The notes under the pieces were generated by a model that saw only the letters and a list, made by a program, of their open reading frames with translations, was not told the origin of the DNA and made no database searches. Both the position numbers and the translations under genes were made by a program. This document shows positions 37,681-49,211 of a stretch of 64,000 nt of DNA, one piece after another. The first letter of the stretch is position 1. Every line of letters starts with the position of its first letter. The DNA is taken from assembly GCF_031764535.1 (NCBI RefSeq), contig NZ_CP134499.1:2852001-2916000 (forward strand), given 5' to 3'. The stretch is from Pseudomonas sp. SG20056 (GTDB lineage: Bacteria; Pseudomonadota; Gammaproteobacteria; Pseudomonadales; Pseudomonadaceae).

Positions 37681-39932
37681 GCCTTGCCCTCCTCGGCCAC
37701 ACGAATGCCAACCTGAGCCGACAGCGCAAGGAAGTTGGGGAACGAAGTGGCGACGTTGGCGCAATCATGGATGCGGATCGGCGCAGTGGCGCGCAGCGAG
37801 GCCACGCTGAACGACATGGCGATACGGTGATCGCCGTGCGCCCAGACCTCGCCACCGCCGATGCTGCCGCCTTCGATAATGATGCCATCCGGCGTTGGCT
37901 CGGCCTTGACGCCCAGCGCAATCAGGCCGTCAGCCATCACCTGAATCCGGTCGGACTCCTTGACCCGCAGCTCTTCGGCGCCGCGCAATACGGTGCGCCC
38001 TTCGGCCACAGAAGCGGCGACAAACAGCACTGGGAACTCGTCGATAGCCAGCGGCACCAGGTCTTCTGGGATATCGATACCCTTCAGCTTGGCGCTGCGC
38101 ACGCGAATATCAGCCACGGTTTCACCGCCGACTTCACGCTGGTTTTCCAGGGTGATGTCGCCGCCCATTAGCTTGAGGATATCGATCACGCCAGTACGGG
38201 TCGGGTTGATGCCAACGTGCTCCAGCACTAGCTCCGAGTCTTCGGCAATGCTGCCGGCCACCAGAAAGAACGCTGCCGAGGAGATATCTGCCGGTACTTC
38301 GATATGGGTCGCAGTCAGCTTATGACCCGACTCGACGCTTGCCGTGCTGCCATCCACGGTTACCGGATAGCCGAAGCCGCGCAGCATGCGCTCCGTGTGG
38401 TCACGGGTTGGCGCCGGCTCGGTCACCGAGGTACGACCTGCAGCATAGAGACCGGCCAGCAATAGGCAGGACTTCACTTGAGCGCTGGCCATGGGCATTT
38501 CGTAATCCATACCGGTGAGGCGCTGACCACCCTTGATCATCAGCGGCGGACGGCCTTCAGGAGCGGTTTCGATCACTGCTCCCATTTCGCGCAGCGGCTT
38601 GGCTACACGGTTCATTGGCCGTTTGGACAGCGAAGCATCACCGGTCAGCGTGGTGTCGAACGGTTGCGCAGCCAACAAACCTGAGAGCAAGCGCATCGAG
38701 GTGCCAGAGTTACCCATGTAGAGAGGGCCGGCCGGCGCCTTCAGGCCATTCAGCCCCACTCCGTGAATGGTCACGCGACCATGATGCGGGCCTTCGATGA
38801 CCACCCCCATATCGCGGAACGCCTGCAGCGTCGCCAGCGCGTCTTCACCTTCCAGAAAACCCTCGACATGCGTGGTGCCTTCAGCCAGCGAGCCGAGCAT
38901 GATCGAGCGATGGGAGATGGACTTGTCGCCCGGAACGCGGATGCGTCCGGAGAGTTTGCCGCCAGGATTAGCCAGAAAAACCAGATCGTTCGAGTGCATA
39001 GCGTCCACATAGGCCCTGCGGGCCAAAATTTTGCCGAAATGCTCACGGGCCACGCGGGCGCGGGTGAATACGCCCAGCAACTGATGCCCATCCCCTGCGT
39101 CGACCGCGTCGCGCAAGGCGTCGAGGTCGTCGCGAAATACGTCCAGCGTGCGCAACACCGCCTCGCGATTGGCGAGAAAGATGTCGTGCCACATGACCGG
39201 ATCACTGCCGGCGATCCGCGTGAAGTCGCGAAAACCACCAGCGGCGTAACGAAAGATCTCCAGGTTCTCGCTGCGTTTGGCCAGCGAGTCAACCAGAGTA
39301 AAGGCCAGCAAGTGCGGCAGATGGCTGGTCGCAGCCAGCACCTGATCGTGATGCTCGACCTCCATATGTTCGACATCCGCGCCCAACTCGCGCCACAGCG
39401 CATCGACCAGCTCCAGGGCCGACTCATCACTCTGCTCGCAAGGCGTGAGGATGACCTTATGCCGACGGAACAGCTGCGCGTTGGAGGCCTCCACCCCGCT
39501 TTGCTCGGAACCGGCAATTGGATGCCCAGGCACAAAGCGCACCGCTTTACCGGCAAAGGCCAGTCGCGCCGCACGCACTACATTGCCTTTGGCGCTGCCC
39601 ACATCGGTGAGCACCGCCGCGCCCAGATCAAGCTTGGCCAGTTCGGCCAGCAGCTTCTCCATGGCCAGGATAGGCACCGCCAGCTGGATCACATCAGCCC
39701 CCTGACAGGCGGCAAGCAGATCAACTTCGCAGCGATCAACCACGCCCAACTCAACCGCCAACCGCCGCGACTCGGGATCGAGATCGACGCCTATCACTTC
39801 GCGAAACAGGGCCCGCTCACGTAAACCCTTGGCGAAGGAGCCGCCAATCAATCCCAGGCCAACAATCACTAGGCGGCCGAGCTTAGGGGCGACAGATGGC
39901 ATCTGAGTGACAGCAGTATTGACCTCACTCAC
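37677..39932 (-). CDS. aroA: Fused prephenate dehydrogenase / EPSP synthase
   Basis: A 751-residue two-enzyme fusion. Residues 1-~295 are a TyrA-type (cyclohexadienyl) dehydrogenase with [16 protein letters not shown] and [10 protein letters not shown]. Residues ~305-751 are 5-enolpyruvylshikimate-3-phosphate synthase with [33 protein letters not shown] and LRVKESDRI. One protein thus covers a shikimate-pathway step and a tyrosine-branch step, a fusion known in Pseudomonas. It overlaps hisC2 and cmk by four bases each. Confidence 0.95.
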   Translation of the reverse strand: MSEVNTAVTQMPSVAPKLGRLVIVGLGLIGGSFAKGLRERALFREVIGVDLDPESRRLAVELGVVDRCEVDLLAACQGADVIQLAVPILAMEKLLAELAKLDLGAAVLTDVGSAKGNVVRAARLAFAGKAVRFVPGHPIAGSEQSGVEASNAQLFRRHKVILTPCEQSDESALELVDALWRELGADVEHMEVEHHDQVLAATSHLPHLLAFTLVDSLAKRSENLEIFRYAAGGFRDFTRIAGSDPVMWHDIFLANREAVLRTLDVFRDDLDALRDAVDAGDGHQLLGVFTRARVAREHFGKILARRAYVDAMHSNDLVFLANPGGKLSGRIRVPGDKSISHRSIMLGSLAEGTTHVEGFLEGEDALATLQAFRDMGVVIEGPHHGRVTIHGVGLNGLKAPAGPLYMGNSGTSMRLLSGLLAAQPFDTTLTGDASLSKRPMNRVAKPLREMGAVIETAPEGRPPLMIKGGQRLTGMDYEMPMASAQVKSCLLLAGLYAAGRTSVTEPAPTRDHTERMLRGFGYPVTVDGSTASVESGHKLTATHIEVPADISSAAFFLVAGSIAEDSELVLEHVGINPTRTGVIDILKLMGGDITLENQREVGGETVADIRVRSAKLKGIDIPEDLVPLAIDEFPVLFVAASVAEGRTVLRGAEELRVKESDRIQVMADGLIALGVKAEPTPDGIIIEGGSIGGGEVWAHGDHRIAMSFSVASLRATAPIRIHDCANVATSFPNFLALSAQVGIRVAEEGKA

Positions 39933-41035
39933 GCGCTCAGCACCTTGGCCAGAGCCTCAAGGAAGCGCGCATTTTCAGCAGGCAGACCAATCGACACGCG
40001 CAGGAAATTCGGCATACCGTAACCAGCCACTGGGCGCACGATAACGCCTGCGCGTAGCAATGTCTGGTTGATCGTTGCGGTGTCGCGGCCAAAGTCCACG
40101 GCAATAAAGTTGCCTTTCGACGGTATCCAGCTCAGGCCCAACTCGCGCAGACCAGTTTCCAGCTGCGCCATGCCGGCATCATTAAGCTGACGGCTTTGCG
40201 CCAGGTAATCGGCATCATCCAGCGCCGCACAGGCCGCGGCCAGGGCCAGGCTGTTGACGTTGAAGGGCTGGCGCACACGGTTGAGCACATCGGCGATCTG
40301 TGCCGAGCTCAGCGCATAACCGACGCGCAGCGCCGCCAGGCCATAGGCCTTGGAGAACGTGCGAGAGACCAGCAGGTTGTCATAGCGCGCCAGGTACTTG
40401 AGACCGTCCGGCAACTCATCACCTTCGGCGAACTCGATATAGGCCTCATCCAGCACCACCAGCACATTGCTTGGCACGCAAGCGAGAAAACGCTCAAGCG
40501 CGTCGGGGCCGAACCAGGTGCCGGTCGGATTGTTCGGGTTGGCGATAAACACCACGCGGGTGTTGGCGTCGATGGCAGCCAGCATGGCTTCCAGGTCGTG
40601 GCCGTAGTCCTTGGCCGGCACCACTTTGCCCTGGGCACCTACGGCCTGGGTCGAAATGGGGTAAACGGCAAAGGCGTACTGACTGAACACCGCATTAAGG
40701 CCGGGGGCCAGATAAGCGCGGGCGACCAGATCGAGAATGTCGTTGGAACCATTGCCCAGGGTGACCTGATTGATCTGCACGCCGCAACGCGCAGCCAGAC
40801 GGCTTTTCAGCTCGAAACCATTGCCATCGGGGTAACGGGTCAGCTCGACCAACTCGCTGCGAATCGCTTCCAGCGCCTTGGGGCTTGGGCCTAGCGGATT
40901 CTCGTTGCTGGCCAGCTTGACGATGCTGGCAGGGTCCAGATCCAGCTCACGGGCCAGCTCATCCACCGGCTTGCCCGGCACATAGGGCGACAGCTGCTGT
41001 ACGCCTGGCTGGGCCAGGGCGAGGAAATCGGTCAT
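39929..41035 (-). CDS. hisC: Histidinol-phosphate / aromatic aminotransferase
   Basis: A 368-residue class I/II PLP aminotransferase of the HisC family. LASNENPLGPSPKALEAI, NPNNPTGTW, VVLDEAYIEFAE and the PLP lysine in SRTFSKAYGLAALRVG are visible. Placed between pheA and tyrA-aroA it is the hisC2 copy, likely acting as an aromatic aminotransferase on prephenate or 4-hydroxyphenylpyruvate rather than in histidine synthesis. That assignment is from context. Confidence 0.93.
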   Translation of the reverse strand: MTDFLALAQPGVQQLSPYVPGKPVDELARELDLDPASIVKLASNENPLGPSPKALEAIRSELVELTRYPDGNGFELKSRLAARCGVQINQVTLGNGSNDILDLVARAYLAPGLNAVFSQYAFAVYPISTQAVGAQGKVVPAKDYGHDLEAMLAAIDANTRVVFIANPNNPTGTWFGPDALERFLACVPSNVLVVLDEAYIEFAEGDELPDGLKYLARYDNLLVSRTFSKAYGLAALRVGYALSSAQIADVLNRVRQPFNVNSLALAAACAALDDADYLAQSRQLNDAGMAQLETGLRELGLSWIPSKGNFIAVDFGRDTATINQTLLRAGVIVRPVAGYGMPNFLRVSIGLPAENARFLEALAKVLSA

Positions 41036-41126
41036 AGCAAAGCCTCACGCTTAAAGCCGCAAGCCCCAAGTACAGCCCGGCGTCGATGCGCGTATAGCTT
41101 GAGACCTGAGGCGTGCCGCAGCAGTT

Positions 41127-42221
41127 TTAAAGTACCGCTTTCGGGTAGGAGCCCAGCACCTTGAGCGCCACGGCTTCCTGATTGATCTTTTCCAGCACGT
41201 CCTTGATCAGCGGGTCGCGGTGGTGACCAACGAAGTCGATAAAGAACACGTAGGTCCACTTGCCGCTGCGCGACGGGCGGGTTTCGATGCGGGTCAGGTC
41301 GATGCCGTTGTTGTGGAACGGCACCAGCAGCTCATGCAGCGCACCCGGCTTGTTGCGCATGGAGACGATGACCGAAGTCTTGTCGTCGCCGGTCGGCGGT
41401 ACTTCCTGGCTGCCGATGATCAAGAAGCGCGTGGAGTTGTCCGGACGGTCTTCGATCTTTTCCGCCAGCTTGGTCAGGCCATACAGACTGGCGGCCATAT
41501 CGCCGGCAATCGCCGCGCTGTTCCACTCGCTTTTCACCCGTTTGGCCGCGTCGGCGTTGCTCGACACCGCCACGCGCTCGACGTTGGGGTAATGCGCGTC
41601 CAACCACTTGCGGCACTGTGCCAGTGACTGCGCATGGGAATAGATGCGGGTGATTTTGTCGGTCTTGGTGGTTTCGCCGACCAGCAGGTGGTGGTGAATG
41701 CGCAGCTCGACTTCACCACAGATAACCATGTCGTGCTCAAGGAAGCTGTCGAGGGTGTGGTTGATCGCGCCTTCGGTGGAGTTCTCCACCGGCACCACGC
41801 CGAAGTTCACGGCACCGGCCGCCACTTCACGGAACACTTCATCGATAGCCGCCATCGGCACGCTGATCACCGCGTGACCGAAATGCTTCATCGCTGCCGC
41901 TTGCGAGAAAGTACCCTCTGGGCCGAGGTAAGCCACCTTGAGCGGATTTTCCAGGGCCAGACAGGAGGACATGATTTCACGGAACAGCCGCGCCATTTCC
42001 TCGTTACCCAGCGGCCCCTGGTTGCGCTCCATGATGCGCTTGAGCACCTGGGCTTCGCGTTCAGGGCGGTAGAACACCGGGGATTCACCTTCCGGCAACG
42101 CTTTCATCTTCACCCGCGCGACTTCTTCGGCGCAGCGGGCACGGTCGCTGATCAGCTCAAGGATGCGCTCATCAAGATTGTCGATGCGCAGACGCAGGGC
42201 TTGCAGTTCCTGTTCGGACAT
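41127..42221 (-). CDS. pheA: Chorismate mutase / prephenate dehydratase (P-protein)
   Basis: 364 residues from ATG 42221 (MSEQELQALRLRID). An ATG nine bases upstream (42230) would overlap serC; the AAGGAG at 42233-42238 fits the second ATG better by spacing. Domains: AroQ chorismate mutase (1-~90), prephenate dehydratase (~95-275, with VPVENSTEGAI), ACT regulatory domain (~285-364, with NKPGALHELL and ESRP-like ETRPSR). It makes phenylpyruvate and should be inhibited by phenylalanine through the ACT domain. Next gene after serC with a one-base gap. Confidence 0.95.
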   Translation of the reverse strand: MSEQELQALRLRIDNLDERILELISDRARCAEEVARVKMKALPEGESPVFYRPEREAQVLKRIMERNQGPLGNEEMARLFREIMSSCLALENPLKVAYLGPEGTFSQAAAMKHFGHAVISVPMAAIDEVFREVAAGAVNFGVVPVENSTEGAINHTLDSFLEHDMVICGEVELRIHHHLLVGETTKTDKITRIYSHAQSLAQCRKWLDAHYPNVERVAVSSNADAAKRVKSEWNSAAIAGDMAASLYGLTKLAEKIEDRPDNSTRFLIIGSQEVPPTGDDKTSVIVSMRNKPGALHELLVPFHNNGIDLTRIETRPSRSGKWTYVFFIDFVGHHRDPLIKDVLEKINQEAVALKVLGSYPKAVL

Positions 42222-42222
42222 A

Positions 42223-43308
42223 TCAGCCATGCTCCTTCTCGAACTCGGCCATATAGGCCACAAGTGCCTCGACAGCATCCAGGCCCACGGCGTTATAGAT
42301 GGAAGCACGCATACCGCCGACCGAACGGTGACCCTTGAGGTTGAGCAGGCCACGCGCATCGGCGCCGGCGAGGAACGGCTTATCCAGCTTCTCGTCGGCC
42401 AGGCGGAACGGCACGTTCATCCAGGAGCGGGCGTTATGGGCAATCGGGTTGCTGTAGAAATCGCTGGTATCGATGGCCTTGTACAGCAGGTCTTTCTTGG
42501 CGCGGTTGATCCGCTCCATGGCGGCCACCCCGCCCTGCTCTTTCAGCCACTCGAACACCAGGCCGGACAGGTACCAGGAGAAGGTCGCTGGGGTGTTATA
42601 CATCGAGCCGTTATCGGCCGCGATCTTGTAGTTGAGCATGGTCGGGCAGACGCTGCGGGCACGGCCGAGCAGGTCTTCACGGACGATGGTCACCACCAGG
42701 CCGCTGGGGCCGATGTTCTTCTGCGCGCCGGCGTAGATCAGGCCGAACTTCGACACATCGATCGGCCGCGAAAGGATGTCGGAAGACATATCCGCCACCA
42801 GCGGCACATCACCGACTTCGGGAATCCAGTCGAACTGCAGGCCACCGATGGTTTCGTTGCTGGCGTAGTGCAGGTAGGCGGCATCTTTCGACAGCTGCCA
42901 CTCGTTCTGCCCCGGGATGGCGAAGTAGTCATAGGCCTTGGCGCTGGCGGCGACATTGATGTTGCCGTAGCGGCTGGCTTCTTCGATGCTTTTCTTCGAC
43001 CAGATACCGGTGTCGATATAGTCGGCGACGCCGTCTTCCGGCAGCAGGTTGAGCGGGATTTCAGCGAACTGCTGGCTGGCCCCGCCCTGCAGGAACAGCA
43101 CCTTGTAGTCGGACGGAATCTCCATCAGGTCGCGCAAATCCTGCTCGGCCTTTTCCGCGATGGCGGTGTATTCGTCGCTGCGGTGACTCATCTCCATCAC
43201 CGACAGGCCTTTACCCTGCCAATCGAGGAGCTCCGCCTGGGCGCGCTGCAGAACAGCATCAGGAAGCGCGGCCGGGCCGGCGCAGAAGTTAAAGGCTCGC
43301 TTGCTCAC
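42223..43308 (-). CDS. serC: Phosphoserine aminotransferase
   Basis: 361 residues from GTG 43308 (SKRAFNFCAGPAALP, the conserved start); a second in-frame GTG lies two codons upstream at 43314 and cannot be ruled out. Class V aminotransferase with the PLP lysine in IYAGAQKNIGPSGL. It makes phosphoserine for serine synthesis and the pyridoxal pathway. Start of the serC-pheA-hisC2-tyrA/aroA-cmk-rpsA amino-acid/translation supra-operon. Confidence 0.95.
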   Translation of the reverse strand: MSKRAFNFCAGPAALPDAVLQRAQAELLDWQGKGLSVMEMSHRSDEYTAIAEKAEQDLRDLMEIPSDYKVLFLQGGASQQFAEIPLNLLPEDGVADYIDTGIWSKKSIEEASRYGNINVAASAKAYDYFAIPGQNEWQLSKDAAYLHYASNETIGGLQFDWIPEVGDVPLVADMSSDILSRPIDVSKFGLIYAGAQKNIGPSGLVVTIVREDLLGRARSVCPTMLNYKIAADNGSMYNTPATFSWYLSGLVFEWLKEQGGVAAMERINRAKKDLLYKAIDTSDFYSNPIAHNARSWMNVPFRLADEKLDKPFLAGADARGLLNLKGHRSVGGMRASIYNAVGLDAVEALVAYMAEFEKEHG

Positions 43309-43331
43309 ATCCACTCTCGCTCAAAATAGTG

Positions 43332-43359
43332 GGCGGGCTGGTGCGTGCCAGCAGCCGCC
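43332..43359 (-). terminator. Possible terminator hairpin after gyrA
   Basis: GGCGGGCTGG and CCAGCAGCCGCC form a GC-rich stem with a 6-base loop and one bulge, in the gap between gyrA and serC. No clear T-run follows on the minus strand, so termination is uncertain. Confidence 0.4.
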
Positions 43360-43401
43360 AAATCCTACGCCGTCAGGGGCGAGCGCACTCGCCTCGACAG
43401 A

Positions 43402-46170
43402 TCACTCTTCGCTGATCGGGCTTTCGTCAGCTGCGGCTTCGGGTGCATCACCTGCATCCGCAACTGCGCCGTCAACACTTTCTTCGCCCTCCAGCAGCTC
43501 TTCGTCGTCTTCCGCCGAAGGCTCCTGCACACGCTCAAGACCCACCAGGGTTTCATCCTTGGCCAGCTTGATCAGTGTCACGCCTTGGGTGTTACGGCCC
43601 AGACTAGAGACTTCGCTGACGCGGGTACGTACCAGGGTGCCCTGGTCGGAAATCAGCATGATTTCCTCGCCTTCCAGCACCTGCACGGCGCCGACCAGCT
43701 TGCCGTTACGCTCGTTGCTGACCATGGCGATTACGCCCTGGCCGCCACGACCGCGACGCGGGAACTCAGCCATCGCCGTGCGCTTGCCGTAGCCACGCTC
43801 GGAAGCAGTGAGAATCTGCGCATCGGCTTCAGGAATCAGCATGGAGATGATTTCCTGGCCTTCCGGCAGACGCATGCCACGCACACCGCGAGCTGTACGG
43901 CCCATGGTGCGGACCTTGCTTTCCTTGAAGCGAATCACCTTGCCGCCGTCAGAGAACATCATCACTTCGCGGGCGCCGTCAGTCACGGCAGCGGAGATCA
44001 GGGTGTCATCTTCGTCCAGCTTGAGGGCGATCAGGCCCGAGCTGCGCGGACGGCTGAACTGCACCAGCGGGGTCTTCTTCACAGTGCCTTTGGCCGTGGC
44101 CATAAAGATGTAGGCACCGGTCGGTTCATCCGGGGTTTCGTCGTCGGCGTCATCGCCTTCGGCCAGGTCTTCGACTTCTTCAGCCTCGACCACTACGCCT
44201 TCGATATCGTCCGGCTCGTCGCCTTCCGGCGCTTGCTGACGCAGGGCTTCCAGATCGACCTGAAGCATGGCGGTAATGCGTTCGCCTTCGTCCAGCGGCA
44301 ACAGATTGACCAGCGGACGACCACGGGCGGCGCGCGAGGCTTCCGGAATTTCGTAGGTCTTCAGCCAGTACACCTTGCCCTTGCTGGAGAACAGCAACAG
44401 CGTGGCGTGGCTGTTGGCGACCAACAGGTGCTCGATGTAGTCCTCATCCTTCACACCGGTGGCCGACTTGCCCTTACCACCGCGACGCTGCGCCTGGTAG
44501 GCATGCAGCGGCTGGCTCTTGGCATAACCACTGTGGGAGATGGTGACCACACGCTCTTCTTCGGTGATCAGGTCAGCCAGGCTCAGATCCAGACGGTTGT
44601 CGAGAATCTCGGTACGGCGCGCATCGCCAAACTCGGCCTTGACCGCTTCCAGCTCTTCGCGGATCACTTCCATCAGGCGCGTGGCGCTGGTGAGGATGCG
44701 GATCAGCTCGCCGATCTGGGTGAGAATTTCCTGGTATTCGGCCAGCAGTTTTTCATGCTCAAGACCGGTCAGGCGGTGCAGACGCAGCTCGAGAATGGCC
44801 TGGGCTTGTTCCGGCGAGAGGAAATACTTGCCGTCACGCAAGCCGTACTGCGGCTCCAGATCTTCCGGGCGGCAGGAGTCGGCACCGGCGCGCTCGACCA
44901 TTGCCTCTACGGCCGTGGATTCCCAGGCAGTCGAAATCAGCGCCTGCTTGGCTTCGGCCGGGGTCGGCGAGGCTTTGATCAGAGCGATAACCGGGTCGAT
45001 GTTGGACAGGGCAACCGCCTGACCTTCAAGGATATGGCCACGCTCACGGGCCTTGCGCAGTTCGAATACGGTACGCCGGGTAACCACTTCACGGCGGTGC
45101 AGAATAAAGGCTTCGAGCATGTCCTTGAGGTTAAGGACCTTCGGCTGACCGTCGATCAGCGCCACCACGTTGATGCCGAACACGCACTGCATCTGGGTCT
45201 GGGCGTAGAGGTTGTTGAGTACCACTTCCGGTACTTCACCACGGCGCAGCTCGATGACGATGCGCATGCCGTCCTTGTCGGACTCATCGCGCAGTTCGGT
45301 GATGCCTTCGAGCTTCTTCTCTTTAACCAGCTCGGCGATCTTCTCGATCAGGCGCGCCTTGTTCAGCTGATACGGCAGCTCGCTGACGATGATCTGCTGG
45401 CGGCCACCGACCTTGTCGATGTCTTCAATAATCGCCCGGGCACGCATATAGATGCGGCCACGGCCGGTGCGGTAGGCCTCGATGATGCCGGCGCGACCGT
45501 TGATGATCGCCGCAGTGGGGAAGTCCGGACCAGGGATGTATTGCATCAGCTCATCGACAGTCAGCTCGCCGTTGTCGATCAGCGCCAGACAACCATTGAT
45601 CACTTCCGTGAGGTTGTGCGGCGGAATATTGGTGGCCATGCCCACGGCGATACCGCTGGAGCCGTTGACCAACAGGTTGGGGATCTTGGTCGGCATAACC
45701 GCCGGGATCATCTCGGTGCCGTCGTAGTTCGGCACCCAATCCACGGTTTCTTTATGCAGGTCAGCCAGCAGCTCATGGGCCAGCTTGGTCATGCGTACTT
45801 CGGTGTAGCGCATGGCGGCCGCGTTATCGCCGTCCACCGAACCGAAGTTGCCCTGGCCGTCGACCAGCAGGTAACGCAGCGAGAATGGCTGCGCCATGCG
45901 GACGATGGTGTCGTACACCGCGGTATCACCGTGTGGGTGGTACTTACCGATGACGTCACCGACCACACGGGCGGACTTCTTGTAAGCCTTGTTCCAGTCG
46001 TTGCCCAACTCACTCATGGCAAACAGCACACGGCGGTGCACGGGCTTCAAGCCATCGCGTGCATCCGGCAGCGCTCGCCCGACGATTACGCTCATCGCGT
46101 AATCGAGGTAGGACTGCTTGAGTTCGTCTTCAATATTGACCGGGAGGATTTCTTTGGCCAGTTCGCCCAT
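43402..46170 (-). CDS. gyrA: DNA gyrase subunit A
   Basis: 922 residues. Catalytic Tyr122 is in MRYTEVRM. The quinolone-resistance region [18 protein letters not shown] has Thr83 and Asp87, the wild-type residues of Pseudomonas. The C-terminal beta-pinwheel carries the GyrA box ([10 protein letters not shown]). An acidic insert ([20 protein letters not shown]…) and an acidic tail are typical of pseudomonads. It introduces negative supercoils together with GyrB. Confidence 0.97.
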   Translation of the reverse strand: MGELAKEILPVNIEDELKQSYLDYAMSVIVGRALPDARDGLKPVHRRVLFAMSELGNDWNKAYKKSARVVGDVIGKYHPHGDTAVYDTIVRMAQPFSLRYLLVDGQGNFGSVDGDNAAAMRYTEVRMTKLAHELLADLHKETVDWVPNYDGTEMIPAVMPTKIPNLLVNGSSGIAVGMATNIPPHNLTEVINGCLALIDNGELTVDELMQYIPGPDFPTAAIINGRAGIIEAYRTGRGRIYMRARAIIEDIDKVGGRQQIIVSELPYQLNKARLIEKIAELVKEKKLEGITELRDESDKDGMRIVIELRRGEVPEVVLNNLYAQTQMQCVFGINVVALIDGQPKVLNLKDMLEAFILHRREVVTRRTVFELRKARERGHILEGQAVALSNIDPVIALIKASPTPAEAKQALISTAWESTAVEAMVERAGADSCRPEDLEPQYGLRDGKYFLSPEQAQAILELRLHRLTGLEHEKLLAEYQEILTQIGELIRILTSATRLMEVIREELEAVKAEFGDARRTEILDNRLDLSLADLITEEERVVTISHSGYAKSQPLHAYQAQRRGGKGKSATGVKDEDYIEHLLVANSHATLLLFSSKGKVYWLKTYEIPEASRAARGRPLVNLLPLDEGERITAMLQVDLEALRQQAPEGDEPDDIEGVVVEAEEVEDLAEGDDADDETPDEPTGAYIFMATAKGTVKKTPLVQFSRPRSSGLIALKLDEDDTLISAAVTDGAREVMMFSDGGKVIRFKESKVRTMGRTARGVRGMRLPEGQEIISMLIPEADAQILTASERGYGKRTAMAEFPRRGRGGQGVIAMVSNERNGKLVGAVQVLEGEEIMLISDQGTLVRTRVSEVSSLGRNTQGVTLIKLAKDETLVGLERVQEPSAEDDEELLEGEESVDGAVADAGDAPEAAADESPISEE

Positions 46171-46390
46171 GAGTAGCCTTGTTCCTTTTTCTGGTGAAAC
46201 TCCGCGCCGCTCGTCCTGAGTGGTGTGGAGCCTGTCGCCGTGCCTTGAGGCTCATAGCGACTCACGACAAATCAATAAGTTATGCCATGTATCTGCGCAG
46301 GTAAGAGGCCCATAACGGGCCCCCCCGAAAACCGCCGGAGCTTACCACAATCACTGCGGCGCACCTATCCCCAGCGCCCGCCTGCCGACT
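46171..46390. promoter_or_regulatory. gyrA upstream region
   Basis: 220 bases between the gyrA start and the palindromic repeat. It must hold the gyrA promoter and leader, as gyrA has no co-directional neighbour close by. I see no open frame, and no -35/-10 pair that I would defend. Confidence 0.4.
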
Positions 46391-46532
46391 AGCAGACCGT
46401 CGAAAACTACTGCGCTCGGCTATGCCGCGTTGAAAGCAGCCTCGGAATGCTCATGTACAACTCGTACACTGCGCTTCCTCGGCTGCTTTCGCCTTGCCTA
46501 GCCATCGCTCGTTACGTTTTCAACGGCCTGCT
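46391..46532. repeat. 142-bp imperfect palindromic intergenic element
   Basis: The ends AGCAGACCGTCGAAAAC (46391-46407) and GTTTTCAACGGCCTGCT (46516-46532) are near-perfect inverted repeats, and further complementarity continues inward (GAAAGCAGCC / GGCTGCTTTC; CGCTCGGCTATG / CTAGCCATCGCTCG). It sits between gyrA and mtnA and codes for nothing. It looks like a non-autonomous mobile or REP/MITE-like repeat that I associate with Pseudomonas genomes; copy number cannot be judged from one window. Confidence 0.7.
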
Positions 46533-46552
46533 GTGCGCGGAATAAGCAAAAC

Positions 46553-47629
46553 TCAGTGCAGACGCTTGCGACACATCAATTGCGCCATTTTTTCCGCATC
46601 CGGACGATCAACCACGCCCTTCTCGGTGACGATAAAGTCGATCAGGTCCGCCGGGGTCACATCGAATACCGGATTGAGCGCCTCTATCCCGCCGGCGATA
46701 CGCTTGCCGCCCAGCTCCAGCAGCTCACTGGGGTCGCGCTCTTCCAGCACGATGTCGTCACCGTGCTCCATGGCCATATCAATGGTTGAACTGGGCGCCA
46801 CCACCATAAAGCGCACGCCGTGGTGCATGGCGTTCACCGCCAACTGATAGGTGCCGACCTTGTTCGCCACATCGCCATTGGCGGCGATGCGGTCGGCGCC
46901 GACGATGACCCAGGAGATGCCACGGGTTTTCATCAAGTGCGCAGCAGCCGAGTCGACATTCACCGTCACCGGGATGCCGTCAGCGGCCAGCTCCCAGGCA
47001 GTCAGGCGCGAGCCCTGCAACCAGGGCCGGGTTTCGTCGGCATATACCCGCTCAAGCAAACCCTCATGAAAAGCCGCACGAATCACCCCCAGCGCGGTGC
47101 CAAAGCCACCCGTGGCTAGGGCGCCGGCATTGCAATGGGTCAGCAGGTTCTGCTGATTGCCTTGGTGCTTGCGAATCAGATCGACGCCCAGCTGGGCCAT
47201 GGTCAGGTTGGCTTCACGGTCGCTCTGGTGAATACCAATGGCTTCGGCCTCCAGCAGCGCCAGCGGATCATCATGGCTTTTCAGCCGACCCAGTCGCTCA
47301 CGCATACGCTCAAGCGCCCAGAACAGATTGACCGCCGTTGGCCGCGAGGCAGCCAGCAGGTCGAAATCCGCCTGCAATGCCGCTCGCCAGTCGCCGCCTT
47401 CCTGCAGACGAACCCTTACAGCCAGGACAATCGCATAGGCCGCGCTGATGCCGATGGCCGGCGCGCCGCGCACCACCATGCTACGGATCGCCTCGGCGAC
47501 ATCCGCAGCCGAGTGATAGCTCAGCCAGGTTTCCTCGAAAGGCAGCGCGCGCTGATCCAGCAAGTGCAGAGCGCCGTCACGCCACTCGATGGCCTTGACC
47601 TTCTCTGCCGCTAGCAGTTGCTCGCGCAT
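46553..47629 (-). CDS. mtnA: Methylthioribose-1-phosphate isomerase
   Basis: 358 residues from ATG 47629, which follows GGAGGTGTGTC; the frame is open 24 codons further without family likeness. eIF2B-like fold with [11 protein letters not shown], the catalytic Cys in [12 protein letters not shown] and the catalytic Asp in [16 protein letters not shown]. It isomerises methylthioribose-1-phosphate in methionine salvage. It is divergent from the MTA deaminase gene at 47767, with 137 bases between the two starts. Confidence 0.95.
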   Translation of the reverse strand: MREQLLAAEKVKAIEWRDGALHLLDQRALPFEETWLSYHSAADVAEAIRSMVVRGAPAIGISAAYAIVLAVRVRLQEGGDWRAALQADFDLLAASRPTAVNLFWALERMRERLGRLKSHDDPLALLEAEAIGIHQSDREANLTMAQLGVDLIRKHQGNQQNLLTHCNAGALATGGFGTALGVIRAAFHEGLLERVYADETRPWLQGSRLTAWELAADGIPVTVNVDSAAAHLMKTRGISWVIVGADRIAANGDVANKVGTYQLAVNAMHHGVRFMVVAPSSTIDMAMEHGDDIVLEERDPSELLELGGKRIAGGIEALNPVFDVTPADLIDFIVTEKGVVDRPDAEKMAQLMCRKRLH

Positions 47630-47766
47630 GACACACCTCCGCCGGAAAAAGCCGACCATTATACGCACAGCACTGGGCACATCGCGCCAGATCAGCTGCA
47701 TGCAGCTTCAAGCCTAGGGCGTTCCCCTATAAACTCGCCACTCTACTGACTGCCGGAAGCCTTCCC

Positions 47767-49086
47767 ATGCCCCAAGCTCCGCTCGATTTACTGCTGCTGC
47801 CCACCTGGCTGGTCCCGGTCGAGCCAGCTGGCGTGGTGCTGCTGGAGCATGGCCTGGGCATCCGCGACGGGCGCATCGCACTGATCGCACCGCGCGCTGA
47901 AGCACTTAAGCACTCAGCCCTGCAGGTGCTTGAGCTGCCCGGACGACTGCTCACGCCAGGCCTGGTCAACGCCCACGGCCATGCGGCAATGACCCTGTTC
48001 CGCGGCCTGGCCGATGATCTGCCGCTGATGACCTGGCTGGAGAAGCACATCTGGCCGGCCGAGGCCAAATGGGTCAACGAGCAGTTTGTGCAGGATGGCA
48101 CCGAGCTGGCCATCGCCGAACAGCTCAAGGGCGGCATTACCTGCTTCTCCGACATGTATTTCTTCCCAGAAACCGCCAGCCAGCTGGTGCACAACAGCGG
48201 CATCCGCGGGCAGATCACCATTCCGGTACTGGATTTTCCGATTCCCGGCGCCCGCGACGCTGATGAAGCACTGCGCAAAGGCCTGAATCTGTTCGACGAC
48301 CTCAAGCACCACCCGCGCCTGAGCGTCGCCTTCGGCCCGCATGCGCCCTACACGGTGAGTGACGACAAGCTGGAAAATATCCGCGTGCTCGCCGAGGAGC
48401 TGGACGCCGGCATTCATATGCACGTGCACGAAACCGCCTTCGAAGTTCAGCAGAGCCTGGAGCAGCGTGGCGAGCGACCACTGGCCCGCCTGGCCCGCCT
48501 TGACCTGCTCGGCCCGCGCTTCCAGGCCGTGCACATGACCCAGATTAATGATGAAGACCTGGCCCTGCTGGTGGAAAGTAACAGCAGCGTGATCCATTGC
48601 CCGGAGTCCAACCTCAAGCTGGCCAGCGGATTCTGCCCGGTAGAAAAGCTCTGGCAGGCCGGGGTCAATGTGGCCATCGGCACCGATGGAGCAGCGAGCA
48701 ACAATGATCTCGATCTGCTCGGCGAAACCCGCACCGCCGCTCTGCTGGCCAAGGCCGTCGCGGGCTCGGCCACCGCCCTGGATGCCCACCGCGCACTGCG
48801 CATGGCCACCCTCAACGGCGCTCGCGCCTTGGGCCTGGATGAGCAGATCGGCTCATTGGAACTGGGCAAGGCGGCCGATATCGTCGTATTCAACCTCTCC
48901 GGCCTGGCCCAGCAACCGGTTTATGACCCGGTTTCGCAGCTGATCTATGCCGGTGGCCGCGCCTGCGTCGAACACCTGTGGGTCGGCGGCAAACAATTGC
49001 TCGACAGCGGCCAACTGACGCGCCTGGACGAACAACGGATCATCGCCAATGCCCGCGCCTGGGGCGCGAAGATCGCCGGCAAGTGA
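47767..49086 (+). CDS. mtaD: 5-methylthioadenosine/S-adenosylhomocysteine deaminase
   Basis: A 439-residue amidohydrolase of the TRZ/ATZ family. Metal-site motifs: [14 protein letters not shown] (HxH), MHVHETAFE, and [15 protein letters not shown] (catalytic Asp). The PAO1 counterpart PA3170 deaminates methylthioadenosine to methylthioinosine, which a phosphorylase then splits to feed MtnA. The divergent placement beside mtnA supports that role over SAH or other substrates. Confidence 0.9.
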   Translation: MPQAPLDLLLLPTWLVPVEPAGVVLLEHGLGIRDGRIALIAPRAEALKHSALQVLELPGRLLTPGLVNAHGHAAMTLFRGLADDLPLMTWLEKHIWPAEAKWVNEQFVQDGTELAIAEQLKGGITCFSDMYFFPETASQLVHNSGIRGQITIPVLDFPIPGARDADEALRKGLNLFDDLKHHPRLSVAFGPHAPYTVSDDKLENIRVLAEELDAGIHMHVHETAFEVQQSLEQRGERPLARLARLDLLGPRFQAVHMTQINDEDLALLVESNSSVIHCPESNLKLASGFCPVEKLWQAGVNVAIGTDGAASNNDLDLLGETRTAALLAKAVAGSATALDAHRALRMATLNGARALGLDEQIGSLELGKAADIVVFNLSGLAQQPVYDPVSQLIYAGGRACVEHLWVGGKQLLDSGQLTRLDEQRIIANARAWGAKIAGK

Positions 49087-49211
49087 CAGCCAGCCCAGAG
49101 AATGCGGGCACTGCGACAAACTGACATACATTGGACGCATAACAGGCGTCCAATCCACACGGCGAAACTGGCAACATGAGCCTCTCGCCGCCGCCTGATT
49201 CAGGGATTTAT

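Noticed and set aside
38763..39824. A 353-codon open frame opposite tyrA-aroA
   Set aside because: Antisense shadow of a clear enzyme gene; the sequence has no domain.
37984..42359. Longer N-termini for pheA, cmk and similar genes than those listed
   Set aside because: Upstream in-frame codons overlap neighbouring genes and add residues with no homology; internal starts with ribosome binding sites match family starts.
43345..46176. A 943-codon open frame on the plus strand opposite gyrA
   Set aside because: It is a shadow of gyrA codon bias in high-GC DNA. The product has no recognisable domain, and gyrA on the other strand is unmistakable.
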